A stretch of 64,000 bases of DNA from positions 1 to 64,000 of the forward strand of contig JAZGGH010000106.1 of NCBI GenBank assembly GCA_036480335.1, written 5' to 3'. Shown here in pieces: positions 9,046-17,665 of the stretch (positions are counted from its first letter, which is position 1; every line of letters begins with the position of its first letter). The stretch comes from JAZGER01 sp036480335 (GTDB lineage: Bacteria; Pseudomonadota; Gammaproteobacteria; DSM-19610). The notes below the pieces were generated by a model, which saw nothing but the letters and a program-made list of their open reading frames with translations, was not told the origin of the DNA and did not search any database. The position numbers and the translations under genes were made by a program.

Positions 9046-11958
9046 TCATTTTTTGTTCCGTCCGGCAAAATAAGTTAGCCAGCGGCGACGTTTCTTTGGT
9101 TTGTTCTGGCCGGGGACGGGTTTCAACGGCTCAAACTGCGGGAACGTTTCTTTCGGTTCGCTGGCATCGGCAGGGTAGATTTTCACCCGCACATCGTACC
9201 AGCCTGCCTGTCCGGTTACTGGATCGGAATTTGATAGCCGTCGTCCCTGATCATCGGCTGGAAGTTCCTCGCTGAGTATATGATTCAACAAAAAGCCCTG
9301 TCGTGATTCATTCGTCTTTCCATCCAGACCCCAGGCGCCGGCAGCCTTGCCGATAGCGTTCCAGGTCCAGACGGTGCCTGGCTCTACTGCTTCGGAGTGG
9401 CGACACAGACAACGTACTTTACCGTGCATGGATTCAACCCACATCCAGCCGCCGTCTTCGATGTTGGCTTCACGCGCTGTCTGGGTGTTCACATGTAAAT
9501 AATTATAGGTATGTATTTGCCGTAACCAGGCATTTTGCGAGTCCCATGAATGGTACATAGCCATAGGGCGCTGGGTGATCGCATTCAAAGGATACTTGTG
9601 CAAATCAGAATGCTGGGTTTCCAGCGGATCGGAATAAAATGGCAATGGATCGAAATGCGTTTCGATGCGTTTGCGTAAATGATCCGGTGGCTGATTGCCA
9701 TCTGATTTTCCCTGTGCCGCCAGACGGAATTTCTGTAGCACTTCTGAATAGATGTGAATGTTCAGCGGTTCAGCATAGCGGGTCAGGCGATGGCGTTGCG
9801 CCCATTCCAGATAGCCTTGATTCCAGTTGCGCATGTACTGGTAGGATTTGGGTAATTTATAGTGATAGACACAATTGTTCTTTTCGTACATTTCCCACTG
9901 TTTGGGATTGGGTTCGCCCATCATAAACTTTTCGCCACCCTTGCCACGCCAGCCAGCAAGAAAGCCGATGCCAGAGCCGGGTTCGGTTTCATAATTGGTG
10001 ATGAAATCCGGGTAATCACGGTATTTTCGGTGGCCTTCTTCATTGACGAAAGCGGGCAACTTCAGGCGTGAGCCCAGTTCAATGAGGACTTCCTGGAAAG
10101 GTTTGCATTCACCCATTGGTGGGACTACGGGGATGCGCACAGCATCGACAGGCCCATCGTATTCGGATATTGGGCGGTCGAGCATCGACATGACATCGTG
10201 GCGTTCAAGGTAGGTGGTGTCGGGCAGCACAAGGTCAGCGAAGCTGACCATTTCAGATTCAAAGGCGTCGCAGACAATCAGAAATGGAATCTTGTATTCG
10301 CCATCGTCATTTTTATCATTCAGCATTTCACGGATGTCCGTGGTGTTCATGGCTGAGTTCCAGGCCATGTTTGCCATGAAGATCATCATCGTATCAATAG
10401 AATAGGGGTCGCCACGCCAGGCGTTGGTGATGGCGTTATGCATCAGGCCGTGAACAGCGAGTGGATATTCCCAGGAAAATGCCTTGTCGAGGCGGATCGG
10501 TTGGCCGTCATCATCAATGAACAAATCATCCGGATCTGCGGGCCAGCCCAGTGGCATTCCGGCCAGTGGGGTATTTGGTTGGACAGCATCCCAGCTTGTC
10601 GGTGTTTTTGCGCAGGGTGGTATGGGGCGCGGGAACGGAGCTTTATGGCGAAAACCGCCAGGGCGGTCGATGGTGCCGAGAATCGACATCAATATTGATA
10701 GTCCGCGAATCGTCTGGAAGCCATTGGAATGAGCGGCCAGTCCGCGCATAGCATGAAAGGAGACCGGGTTACCCGTGATGGATTCGTGCTCATTGCCCCA
10801 GGTGTCAGTCCAGGGGATGGGCAATTCTATTTGTTCATCGCGTGCCGTGATGCCCATTTCATAGGCCAGGCGTTTGATCGTTTTCTCGGGTATGCCAGTG
10901 ATTGTCGATGCCCATTCGGGCGTGTAGTCCTTAACGCGATCAACCAGTAGCTGGAAAGCGGTTTTAACCGGTGTGCCATCATCGAGTTTGAATTCACCGA
11001 GTAGAAAAGGATCCGAGCCTTCAGTATGCATGGAAATGGGCTTATCCAGATTTCGGTCCCACCAGAGTTTGTTCTGTGGGTCGAAACAGCCTTCTTCCTT
11101 GGGGACTTCGAAGCGCACAAACATGCCGTTTTCAGTGCTGTCTGCGTCCATGTTGACGAGTTCAGCAGAGTTTGTGTAATTGATCAGAAATTCACGATCA
11201 TATAGCCCTTGCTGGATAATTTCATGAATCAGTGCCAGGAACAGGGAGCCATCAGTGCCGGGCTTGATCGGAATCCATTCATCGGCAATCGCCGAGTAAC
11301 CGGTTCTGACCGGATTGATGGAGATGAAACGGCCACCCTGACGCTTGAATTTTGCCAGTTCAATTTTTAAGGGGTTTGAATGGTGATCCTCAGCGGTACC
11401 AATCATGATGAACAGTTTGGAGCGTTCCAGGTCTGGCCCGCCGAATTCCCAGAATGAACCGCCAATGGTGTAAATCATGCCTGCGGCCATGTTGACCGAG
11501 CAGAACCCGCCGTGGGCGGCGTAGTTCGGTGTGCCAAACTGTTTGGCAAACAGACCCGTTAAGGCTTGCATCTGGTCACGACCAGTAAACAGGGCGAATT
11601 TCTTCGGGTCGGTTTCACGAATGGCACTCAGGCGTTCTTCCATCATGCCAAAGGCTTCGTCCCAGGATATCTCCTCGAATTCATTTATTCCACGATCGCT
11701 GCCAGCTTTACGCCGTAACGGTTTTGTCAGGCGGGCTGGCGAATATTGTTTCATGATGCCAGATGCGCCTTTGGCACAAATGACACCCTTATTGAGTGGG
11801 TGGTCGGGATTGCCCTGAATGTAACGCACTTCACCGTCTCGCAGGGTAACGCGGATACCGCATCGACAGGCACACATATAACAGGTGGTATTTTTGACTT
11901 CGATGCAGCTGGTGTCATTCAATGGTCTGGTGATTGGATCGTGCAGTGGTTTTGACAT
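9046..11958 (-). CDS. soeA: SoeA-like molybdopterin catalytic subunit
   Basis: A 970-residue molybdopterin oxidoreductase of the complex-iron-sulfur family. Near the N-terminus CYMCACRC plus a later GVICAKG cysteine form the [4Fe-4S] site; the MGD-binding body follows. There is no twin-arginine signal, which separates SoeA from periplasmic relatives such as PhsA and PsrA and fits the cytoplasmic sulfite dehydrogenase of Allochromatium. I start at the ATG at 11958; a TTG 33 bases upstream is also open. The substrate is inferred from the Fe-S/DmsC-type partners and sulfur-oxidiser setting; another sulfur oxyanion cannot be excluded. Confidence 0.82.
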   Translation of the reverse strand: MSKPLHDPITRPLNDTSCIEVKNTTCYMCACRCGIRVTLRDGEVRYIQGNPDHPLNKGVICAKGASGIMKQYSPARLTKPLRRKAGSDRGINEFEEISWDEAFGMMEERLSAIRETDPKKFALFTGRDQMQALTGLFAKQFGTPNYAAHGGFCSVNMAAGMIYTIGGSFWEFGGPDLERSKLFIMIGTAEDHHSNPLKIELAKFKRQGGRFISINPVRTGYSAIADEWIPIKPGTDGSLFLALIHEIIQQGLYDREFLINYTNSAELVNMDADSTENGMFVRFEVPKEEGCFDPQNKLWWDRNLDKPISMHTEGSDPFLLGEFKLDDGTPVKTAFQLLVDRVKDYTPEWASTITGIPEKTIKRLAYEMGITARDEQIELPIPWTDTWGNEHESITGNPVSFHAMRGLAAHSNGFQTIRGLSILMSILGTIDRPGGFRHKAPFPRPIPPCAKTPTSWDAVQPNTPLAGMPLGWPADPDDLFIDDDGQPIRLDKAFSWEYPLAVHGLMHNAITNAWRGDPYSIDTMMIFMANMAWNSAMNTTDIREMLNDKNDDGEYKIPFLIVCDAFESEMVSFADLVLPDTTYLERHDVMSMLDRPISEYDGPVDAVRIPVVPPMGECKPFQEVLIELGSRLKLPAFVNEEGHRKYRDYPDFITNYETEPGSGIGFLAGWRGKGGEKFMMGEPNPKQWEMYEKNNCVYHYKLPKSYQYMRNWNQGYLEWAQRHRLTRYAEPLNIHIYSEVLQKFRLAAQGKSDGNQPPDHLRKRIETHFDPLPFYSDPLETQHSDLHKYPLNAITQRPMAMYHSWDSQNAWLRQIHTYNYLHVNTQTAREANIEDGGWMWVESMHGKVRCLCRHSEAVEPGTVWTWNAIGKAAGAWGLDGKTNESRQGFLLNHILSEELPADDQGRRLSNSDPVTGQAGWYDVRVKIYPADASEPKETFPQFEPLKPVPGQNKPKKRRRWLTYFAGRNKK

Positions 11959-12087
11959 GAAGTTTTTCCAGTTGCGGGCAAGACGGTGCAATATATCAGT
12001 GTCTCATTATAGATAAAACTATTCTGGTGAATTCAATACAAACAGGCCAGTATTTATTCACTCGAAAAATGATTAGGCGGCTTCAGG

Positions 12088-13032
12088 TTAATTCCAGGCA
12101 CCCCTTAACATTGCGATACCCTGTGCACGATGTTTCATCGCCATTTGCAAAGAATTATGCTTCATGCCGCCGAGTGAGTATACAGGCAGCGGAATTTTGC
12201 TACACAACGATGCGAAGGTTTCCCAACCCAGAGTCGGTTCGCCGGGATGGCTAGGGGTGGGCTGTACCGGAGATAAAACAGCAAAATCCATATCAAGATC
12301 AGCCGCTTTTTTCAGTTCTTCGAGATTGTGGCAAGAGGCAGCGCAGAGGCTAAAGTCGGGTCGTTTTCTGCATTGCATTAATTGCTGGCTGGGTAAGTGA
12401 ATGCCATCTGCGCCACTCAGGCGTGCCAGGTTTTCATTGCCATTTACCAGAACGCGAGCATTGAAATGATGTGCGCGTGCAATCAGTTTGCGGGTAAACG
12501 CCTGGTAATTGTCGTCTTGCATGCCCGATTCACGAATCTGAATCAGCCTGATGCCCTTTTCCAGAGCGGTTTCAAGCTTGTCCATAAAAACAGTAACACC
12601 CATTTTTTCTGCGCAGGTGATGGCGTATACGTCAGGCAGGCTTAAATGCATCATCAGTTTTTCATTCGCGGGTAGCAGAGGTGAGATGCCTGCCTGGTTC
12701 GGATATTCCCAGCTCAGATTTTGTCCTTCATTGCCAATAGGTTCATTTTCCCAGTTTGTTACGCGGAAAAAATGCAGATGGACTCGCCGATCAGGGTAAT
12801 GATATTCAAAATTCAGCCAGGGGTATGCATTCAGGATATGTATGCCCAATTCTTCATGCAGTTCACGTTTCAGCGCGGATGCAGGACTTTCTCCCTGTTC
12901 AATTTTGCCACCAGGGAATTCCCAGTAGCCTTCCCAGGGTTTATCTGGAGGGCGTTGTGTCAGTAATACCTGGCCATTAGCCTGTATTAAAATGCCTGCG
13001 GAAACATGGATGACTGGAGAATGACTATTCAT
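12088..13032 (-). CDS. mutT: MutT Nudix hydrolase fused to ThiE-like domain
   Basis: A 314-residue two-domain protein. Residues 1-130 are a MutT Nudix domain with a complete Nudix box (GGKIEQGESPASALKRELHE, then ELGI) for hydrolysis of 8-oxo-dGTP. Residues from about 135 onward resemble thiamine-phosphate synthase (IQIRES, ADGIHLPS, SPVQPTPSHPG). This fusion is common in Gammaproteobacteria, where the ThiE half is often of unproved activity. The ATG lies six bases after the stop of the last DAB-cluster gene, so it probably shares that transcript although its role is nucleotide-pool cleaning. Confidence 0.9.
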   Translation of the reverse strand: MNSHSPVIHVSAGILIQANGQVLLTQRPPDKPWEGYWEFPGGKIEQGESPASALKRELHEELGIHILNAYPWLNFEYHYPDRRVHLHFFRVTNWENEPIGNEGQNLSWEYPNQAGISPLLPANEKLMMHLSLPDVYAITCAEKMGVTVFMDKLETALEKGIRLIQIRESGMQDDNYQAFTRKLIARAHHFNARVLVNGNENLARLSGADGIHLPSQQLMQCRKRPDFSLCAASCHNLEELKKAADLDMDFAVLSPVQPTPSHPGEPTLGWETFASLCSKIPLPVYSLGGMKHNSLQMAMKHRAQGIAMLRGAWN

Positions 13033-13038
13033 CAGGAT

Positions 13039-14526
13039 TCAGGGCCATTGAGCCAGCCATGCCTGGCTGGCAGCGGCGGTGATATTCAGAATGCTGTCAG
13101 GCCAAAAGCCCGGTAGCAAAATAAGGAGGGTGAGTATTGTAATCAGGAAGAGTTCTCTTGGTCGTAAATCCAGTGAATCCCTGATGACATCGTTGCTGAC
13201 AGGCCCTAAAAAGCTGCGCCGATAAATACGCAGAAAATACCCTGCGCCGAGGATGATGGCAAATAATGCCGCCAGACCTGCTCCCGTGTGTTTGGAAAGT
13301 GCGCTGATGATCAGCAATAACTCGGCAGGAAACCCGTTGGTGCCGGGTACACCTATGCTGGCAAGTCCAAAGAAGAAATAAAAGCCTGCAAGTAAAGGCA
13401 TGGCGGTAGCAATGCCGCCGAGTCGTATGATATCCGTTGATCCAATGCGGTGATGCAGGAAGCCGGTTAACAGGAAGAGGCCAGCGGAGACGGTGGTGAA
13501 ATTCAGTAATTGAAACAGCGCACCCTGTATACCATTGATGTTGAACGAAGCGATACCCAGCACCACAAGGCCAACGTGACTGATGCTGGAAAATGCCAGC
13601 ATGCGGCGTAAGTTTGTCTGTGCCAGTGCCACCAGTGCGCCATAAAGGATACCCACCACGCCAAATCCGGCGAGTAACCAGTGGTATTCGGCAGCAGCCT
13701 GAGGTGCCAATGGCAGAGTAAAACGAATCAGGCCATAGACGCCAAGTTTTAAGCCGGTCATGATGGCGGCAATGGCTATCGGGCCTTCCATTGCAACGGT
13801 CGGCAGCCAGGTATGAAATGGAACCACAGGCACCTTGACGAGAAACCCGAGTAGCAGAAGGAAGAAAACCAGTTGCTGCATGTTAGCTGGCAGGTTCTCT
13901 GCTATTAGCACGGTGTAATCGAAGATTAAACCTTCCGGTATGCCACCACCATTGATGCTGGCATGATTGAATGCCAGCAACAGGAAGCCAAATAATAGAG
14001 GGATTCCACCGGCCATCATAAACAGCGTGTATTTTACAGCAGCATAGCGTCTGTGTGGGCCTATGCCCCATAAACTGATCAGGAAGTAGATGGGGATCAA
14101 TGTCAGTTCCCAGAAAAAGAAAAACAGCATCGTATCGAGCGCACAAAAAATGCCAAGTGTGGTACTTTCGAGCAACAGTAATAAAGTGTAGTAGAGGCGA
14201 GGCAGGAAGGTAACGCCGTTCCAGGAGGCGAGCAGAATAGCATTGAACAGTAAGACAGTCAGGGGCAGAAACAGGACGGAGATGCCATCAATACCTACGT
14301 GGTATTGAATACCCAGGCTGGGAATCCAGCTGAGCCGTTCAACATACTGGAAGTTCGGGTTGCTACTGTCAAAGCCAAGCAATATGCCAAGCGCGAGAAT
14401 CAGGTCGACAACGGCGGTTGCCAGAGCAATCCAGCGCGAAAAACGTGCCGGAACAAGCCAGATCAGGGCTGCACCGATGGGTAGAGTGATCAGAATCAGG
14501 CTGATTAAAGGTAAACTGCTTAGCAT
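13039..14526 (-). CDS. NuoM-like proton channel subunit of the DAB cluster (third copy)
   Basis: A 495-residue membrane protein of the complex I NuoM / Mrp antiporter family with about 14 membrane segments. The channel signatures are intact: FFWELTLIPIYFL with the conserved Glu, LVKVPVVPFHTWLP with the Lys on the broken helix, and GLKLGVYGLIRF with a second Lys. It should conduct protons. No other complex I subunits are nearby; it lies in one operon with dabA, so I assign it to the inorganic-carbon complex rather than to respiratory complex I. The gap to the preceding gene is 23 bases. Confidence 0.8.
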   Translation of the reverse strand: MLSSLPLISLILITLPIGAALIWLVPARFSRWIALATAVVDLILALGILLGFDSSNPNFQYVERLSWIPSLGIQYHVGIDGISVLFLPLTVLLFNAILLASWNGVTFLPRLYYTLLLLLESTTLGIFCALDTMLFFFFWELTLIPIYFLISLWGIGPHRRYAAVKYTLFMMAGGIPLLFGFLLLAFNHASINGGGIPEGLIFDYTVLIAENLPANMQQLVFFLLLLGFLVKVPVVPFHTWLPTVAMEGPIAIAAIMTGLKLGVYGLIRFTLPLAPQAAAEYHWLLAGFGVVGILYGALVALAQTNLRRMLAFSSISHVGLVVLGIASFNINGIQGALFQLLNFTTVSAGLFLLTGFLHHRIGSTDIIRLGGIATAMPLLAGFYFFFGLASIGVPGTNGFPAELLLIISALSKHTGAGLAALFAIILGAGYFLRIYRRSFLGPVSNDVIRDSLDLRPRELFLITILTLLILLPGFWPDSILNITAAASQAWLAQWP

Positions 14527-14549
14527 GAGAAGGATATTCCGTTACGCAT

Positions 14550-16097
14550 CTATTTCGGACTGACAGGGCTGTCTGTGTGTATTTCCGGTGTTGCATAAAT
14601 CATTTCGAGGCTGTCCAGAGAAGGTTCGATCAGTTTCAGCCAGGGTTCTGAGTAGAATCCTGCGCCCAGTAATATCAGAATAATGGTGATTGCCAGAATG
14701 CGTTCCATAAAGGTGGCTGGCTCCAGTTCTTTTTTGCGTGGTTCTATCTGAGGTGGAGACAGGAAGGCGCGCTGGAAGGACCACAACAGGAAACCTGCTG
14801 CAGCAACATTGCCGAGGGCTGCTGCAATAGTGACTAAAGCCCCAAAGCGTTTGATGGAGGCTTCCATCATTAAATGTGCTGCATCAAATCCGGGCGTGCC
14901 CGGCATACCGATAATTGAAAGGCCGGCAATCAGGAAGGCGGTGCCAATAAACGGGAATTGTTCAAACAGGTTCCCCAGTCGCGGCAGTGATAACGTATGG
15001 GTGCGGCGGTATATAAGCCCGGTCATAAACAGGAGCCCGGCGGTAGCCAGTCCGAAATTCACAGAGAGTAGAATACTGCCCTGAAAGCCCAGTTTATTCA
15101 GGGTAAATAAACCGATAACGATGATGCTTGTATGACTGACGACCGCGTATGCCAGTAGACGGCGCATGTTTGTCTGTATTATTGCGAGTAAAGCAGCATA
15201 GAAAATACCGATGACGGCAAAGGCGACTACCCATTCATCCCAGAGTTTGATGGCATCGGGCACCAGCGGAAAAACAAAACGGACTAATCCGTAGATGCCT
15301 GTTTTTAGTCCGAGCAGAAAGACGCCGGCGACGGCGACAGTGCCATGCTCGGCCATGACAGGCAGCCAGCCATGCAGTGGAAACAGAGGGATGCGAATCG
15401 CCAGTCCATAAAACAGGAGAAAGAAAATACTCACGGAGAGAGATTCCGGAAGGGGTTCATTTATCAGGCTTTGCAGTTCAAATGACCAGATGCCGTTATG
15501 TGCATCGGCATAGTTCCAGCCAAGGATAAAGACGCCTGTGAATAACAGGGCTAAACCGGTACCCATGAATTGCAGATAGCGTTGCCGGGCAAGGTCTTCC
15601 TTCGGTGCGTTTGCCCAGGCTTTGAGAATGAAAGCGATTAATATCAGTTCAACTGTTGAAAGCAGCGAGAACCATAATAAATTCTGCGTGCAGAAAAGGC
15701 TTTGTAACGAGGCTTCGATGGCGAACACAACCGCAATGAATTTTGAATATGGATGGATTTTTCGTATATGTCCATAAAGCACAATCAGCAAGGTAATGAT
15801 GGTAGTCATAAGCATGAATAGAACGGACATACCATCAACGGCTGCATGATAAATAACAGGAGGCAACAGGTCGAAGCGTTCTGATAATTGCAGAGCACTG
15901 GTCTTGCCTTCCAGTGTGTAGTACAGATTAATGGCAATCATTAACTCAGCGATGGAAAAACCAATGGCAGTGGCTAACAGAAGGCGGGAATGTCGCAGCA
16001 ACAGAACCATGCCAAGCGCAACCAGTGGCAATAATTGCAAGGTAGCCAGGATAGGGTATGCGGATTGTGCTGACCAGTGAAGTTCAGGGATGCTCAT
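14550..16097 (-). CDS. Divergent NuoM/NuoN-like subunit of the DAB cluster
   Basis: A 515-residue membrane protein of the same antiporter family, but with altered channel residues. The helix that carries FWELTLIP in its sister subunits reads WFSLLSTVELILIAF, so the Glu is shifted by about two positions. The broken-helix Lys is replaced by Arg (LAIRIPLFPLHGWLP). The Lys in GLKTGIYGLVRF is kept. It may be a structural or modified channel subunit. Its ATG overlaps the stop of the upstream dabB-like gene by one base (TAATG), so translation is coupled. Confidence 0.78.
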   Translation of the reverse strand: MSIPELHWSAQSAYPILATLQLLPLVALGMVLLLRHSRLLLATAIGFSIAELMIAINLYYTLEGKTSALQLSERFDLLPPVIYHAAVDGMSVLFMLMTTIITLLIVLYGHIRKIHPYSKFIAVVFAIEASLQSLFCTQNLLWFSLLSTVELILIAFILKAWANAPKEDLARQRYLQFMGTGLALLFTGVFILGWNYADAHNGIWSFELQSLINEPLPESLSVSIFFLLFYGLAIRIPLFPLHGWLPVMAEHGTVAVAGVFLLGLKTGIYGLVRFVFPLVPDAIKLWDEWVVAFAVIGIFYAALLAIIQTNMRRLLAYAVVSHTSIIVIGLFTLNKLGFQGSILLSVNFGLATAGLLFMTGLIYRRTHTLSLPRLGNLFEQFPFIGTAFLIAGLSIIGMPGTPGFDAAHLMMEASIKRFGALVTIAAALGNVAAAGFLLWSFQRAFLSPPQIEPRKKELEPATFMERILAITIILILLGAGFYSEPWLKLIEPSLDSLEMIYATPEIHTDSPVSPK

Positions 16098-17665
16098 TAC
16101 AGAATAACCACAAAAGTGAGGAGTAACATTAACAGCAGGTAGCGTGGCCGGCTGAGCATTTCGTCAACCCTGGTGAGTACTTCTCCGAGACGAATAACGG
16201 CATGCAGGATGCCGTCATCGCCACCTTTCAATACCAGATGCTCTTCAAACCAGTGCAGCAGTGATGCGATCCATTCCATCAGTTTGCCCAGTAAACCGCG
16301 ACCACGACCGATGTCTCCGGAATCGCCGTCCAGTTGCATGCTGTGTGTGCTTTTTTGTTTTTCCCATTGCGCCAGTGATGAGACAGCGCCAATTGAGCCA
16401 GGCAAACCCACCAGTCGATTAACAACCTGCTGGTCGAAGGCTTGTGCATCGCGGGCGAGTGCAAGTGTCGGTTTTACAAATAGCCAGTCAGTTATCTGTT
16501 CCAGCCAGAAACGTTGCAGGGCTGCGGTGTAAAGCTGACGACGTTTTTGAATCCAGGCAGGTACGAAGCGGGTGTGTCCATTCAGTAAATGCATCATGGC
16601 GGGTGCGCTGAGGAAGTGATAGGCGCGCCAGATAGCATGTGCGACAAGATGCCAGAGTGCAAATTCAAACCAGCCCAGCCCACAGGCAAGAAACATCAGT
16701 CCGGTCTGACCGGTGGTCGAAAACATTAATGCACTTTTGACATCCGTTTGTACCAGGCTGCCAATAAATCCGTAGAGTGCGGTGGCTGCGCCAATGATGG
16801 CGATCATCCACATAAGTTCAGGGGTGTGCATCAATAAAGGTTGCATGCGTATCAGTAGGAAAACGCCGGCATGCACCATCAAAGAGCCATAAAAAATAGC
16901 ACTTGAGGGGGTTGGTCCTTCCAGTGATCGTGCAATCCAGGGAGAAAACGGGATTTGCGCTGACTTGGCCATGGCTGCCAACAATAATCCTGAAGCAATC
17001 AGTCCGGAATGAAGGCTATCCAGAACGCCTGTATGGATAAAGATATCCGGCCATTCTGTACTGTTTATCCAGAAGAAAGATAAAATGATGGCGAGTAAAA
17101 AGCCGGTATCACCTATTTTGTTAGTCACAAATGCCCGAGTAGCATTGTCTGCGGCGGTGGTGCGTTCATGCGAGTAGGCAATCAGTAAATACGAACAAAC
17201 GCCAGCAAGTTCCCAGCCGACAAACATCAGCAGGGTATTGCCGGCCATAACAATCAGCAGCATGGCGGCAGTAAAGAGGCTCATGATCATGAAAAAACGT
17301 GGGTAACCTGCTTCACGATGTAGATAGTTGACCGAGAAATGCAGCGTGATCAGAGACAGCAGGCTGACCAGATGCGCCATAATGAGCCCGGGAGTGTCCA
17401 GCAAAAAACTGATGTTGATATGATAGTCGCCACTATGAAACCAGGTGAATACCTGAATATACCCCGGCAGTTTCCCGTTTATCAGGGCAAATAGGTCGGC
17501 GTACAGGAGTATTAGAAAAGACAGGGTAGCGGCACTCAGGGCAATGCGCCGGGTTTGCCGTTCACCGGCTTCATCCCGGTTGCTTCCAGAAACATAGCCT
17601 GCGGCAATCATTAATGCGGCAAGCAGCGGCAGTGCTGGTACACATGCGATAATCCAGTCAGGCAT
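16097..17665 (-). CDS. dabB: NuoL-like proton channel, probable DabB
   Basis: A 522-residue NuoL/MrpA-like membrane protein. It keeps the NuoL signatures FVGWELAGVCSYLLIAY (Glu) and AKSAQIPFSPWIARSLEGPTP (Lys). In characterised DAB systems one such protein (DabB) lets cations flow in and pairs with DabA. The ATG at 17665 overlaps the dabA stop by eight bases, so the two are coupled; a longer frame to 17752 would lie fully inside dabA and has no support. The C-terminus, after the channel domain, carries an unusual stretch of about 130 mostly polar residues before a last hydrophobic helix. Confidence 0.82.
   Translation of the reverse strand: MPDWIIACVPALPLLAALMIAAGYVSGSNRDEAGERQTRRIALSAATLSFLILLYADLFALINGKLPGYIQVFTWFHSGDYHINISFLLDTPGLIMAHLVSLLSLITLHFSVNYLHREAGYPRFFMIMSLFTAAMLLIVMAGNTLLMFVGWELAGVCSYLLIAYSHERTTAADNATRAFVTNKIGDTGFLLAIILSFFWINSTEWPDIFIHTGVLDSLHSGLIASGLLLAAMAKSAQIPFSPWIARSLEGPTPSSAIFYGSLMVHAGVFLLIRMQPLLMHTPELMWMIAIIGAATALYGFIGSLVQTDVKSALMFSTTGQTGLMFLACGLGWFEFALWHLVAHAIWRAYHFLSAPAMMHLLNGHTRFVPAWIQKRRQLYTAALQRFWLEQITDWLFVKPTLALARDAQAFDQQVVNRLVGLPGSIGAVSSLAQWEKQKSTHSMQLDGDSGDIGRGRGLLGKLMEWIASLLHWFEEHLVLKGGDDGILHAVIRLGEVLTRVDEMLSRPRYLLLMLLLTFVVIL

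Noticed and set aside
13039..17665. Respiratory complex I (nuo) operon
   Set aside because: Only antiporter-type subunits occur and they are coupled to dabA; no NuoA-K hydrophilic or small membrane subunits are present.
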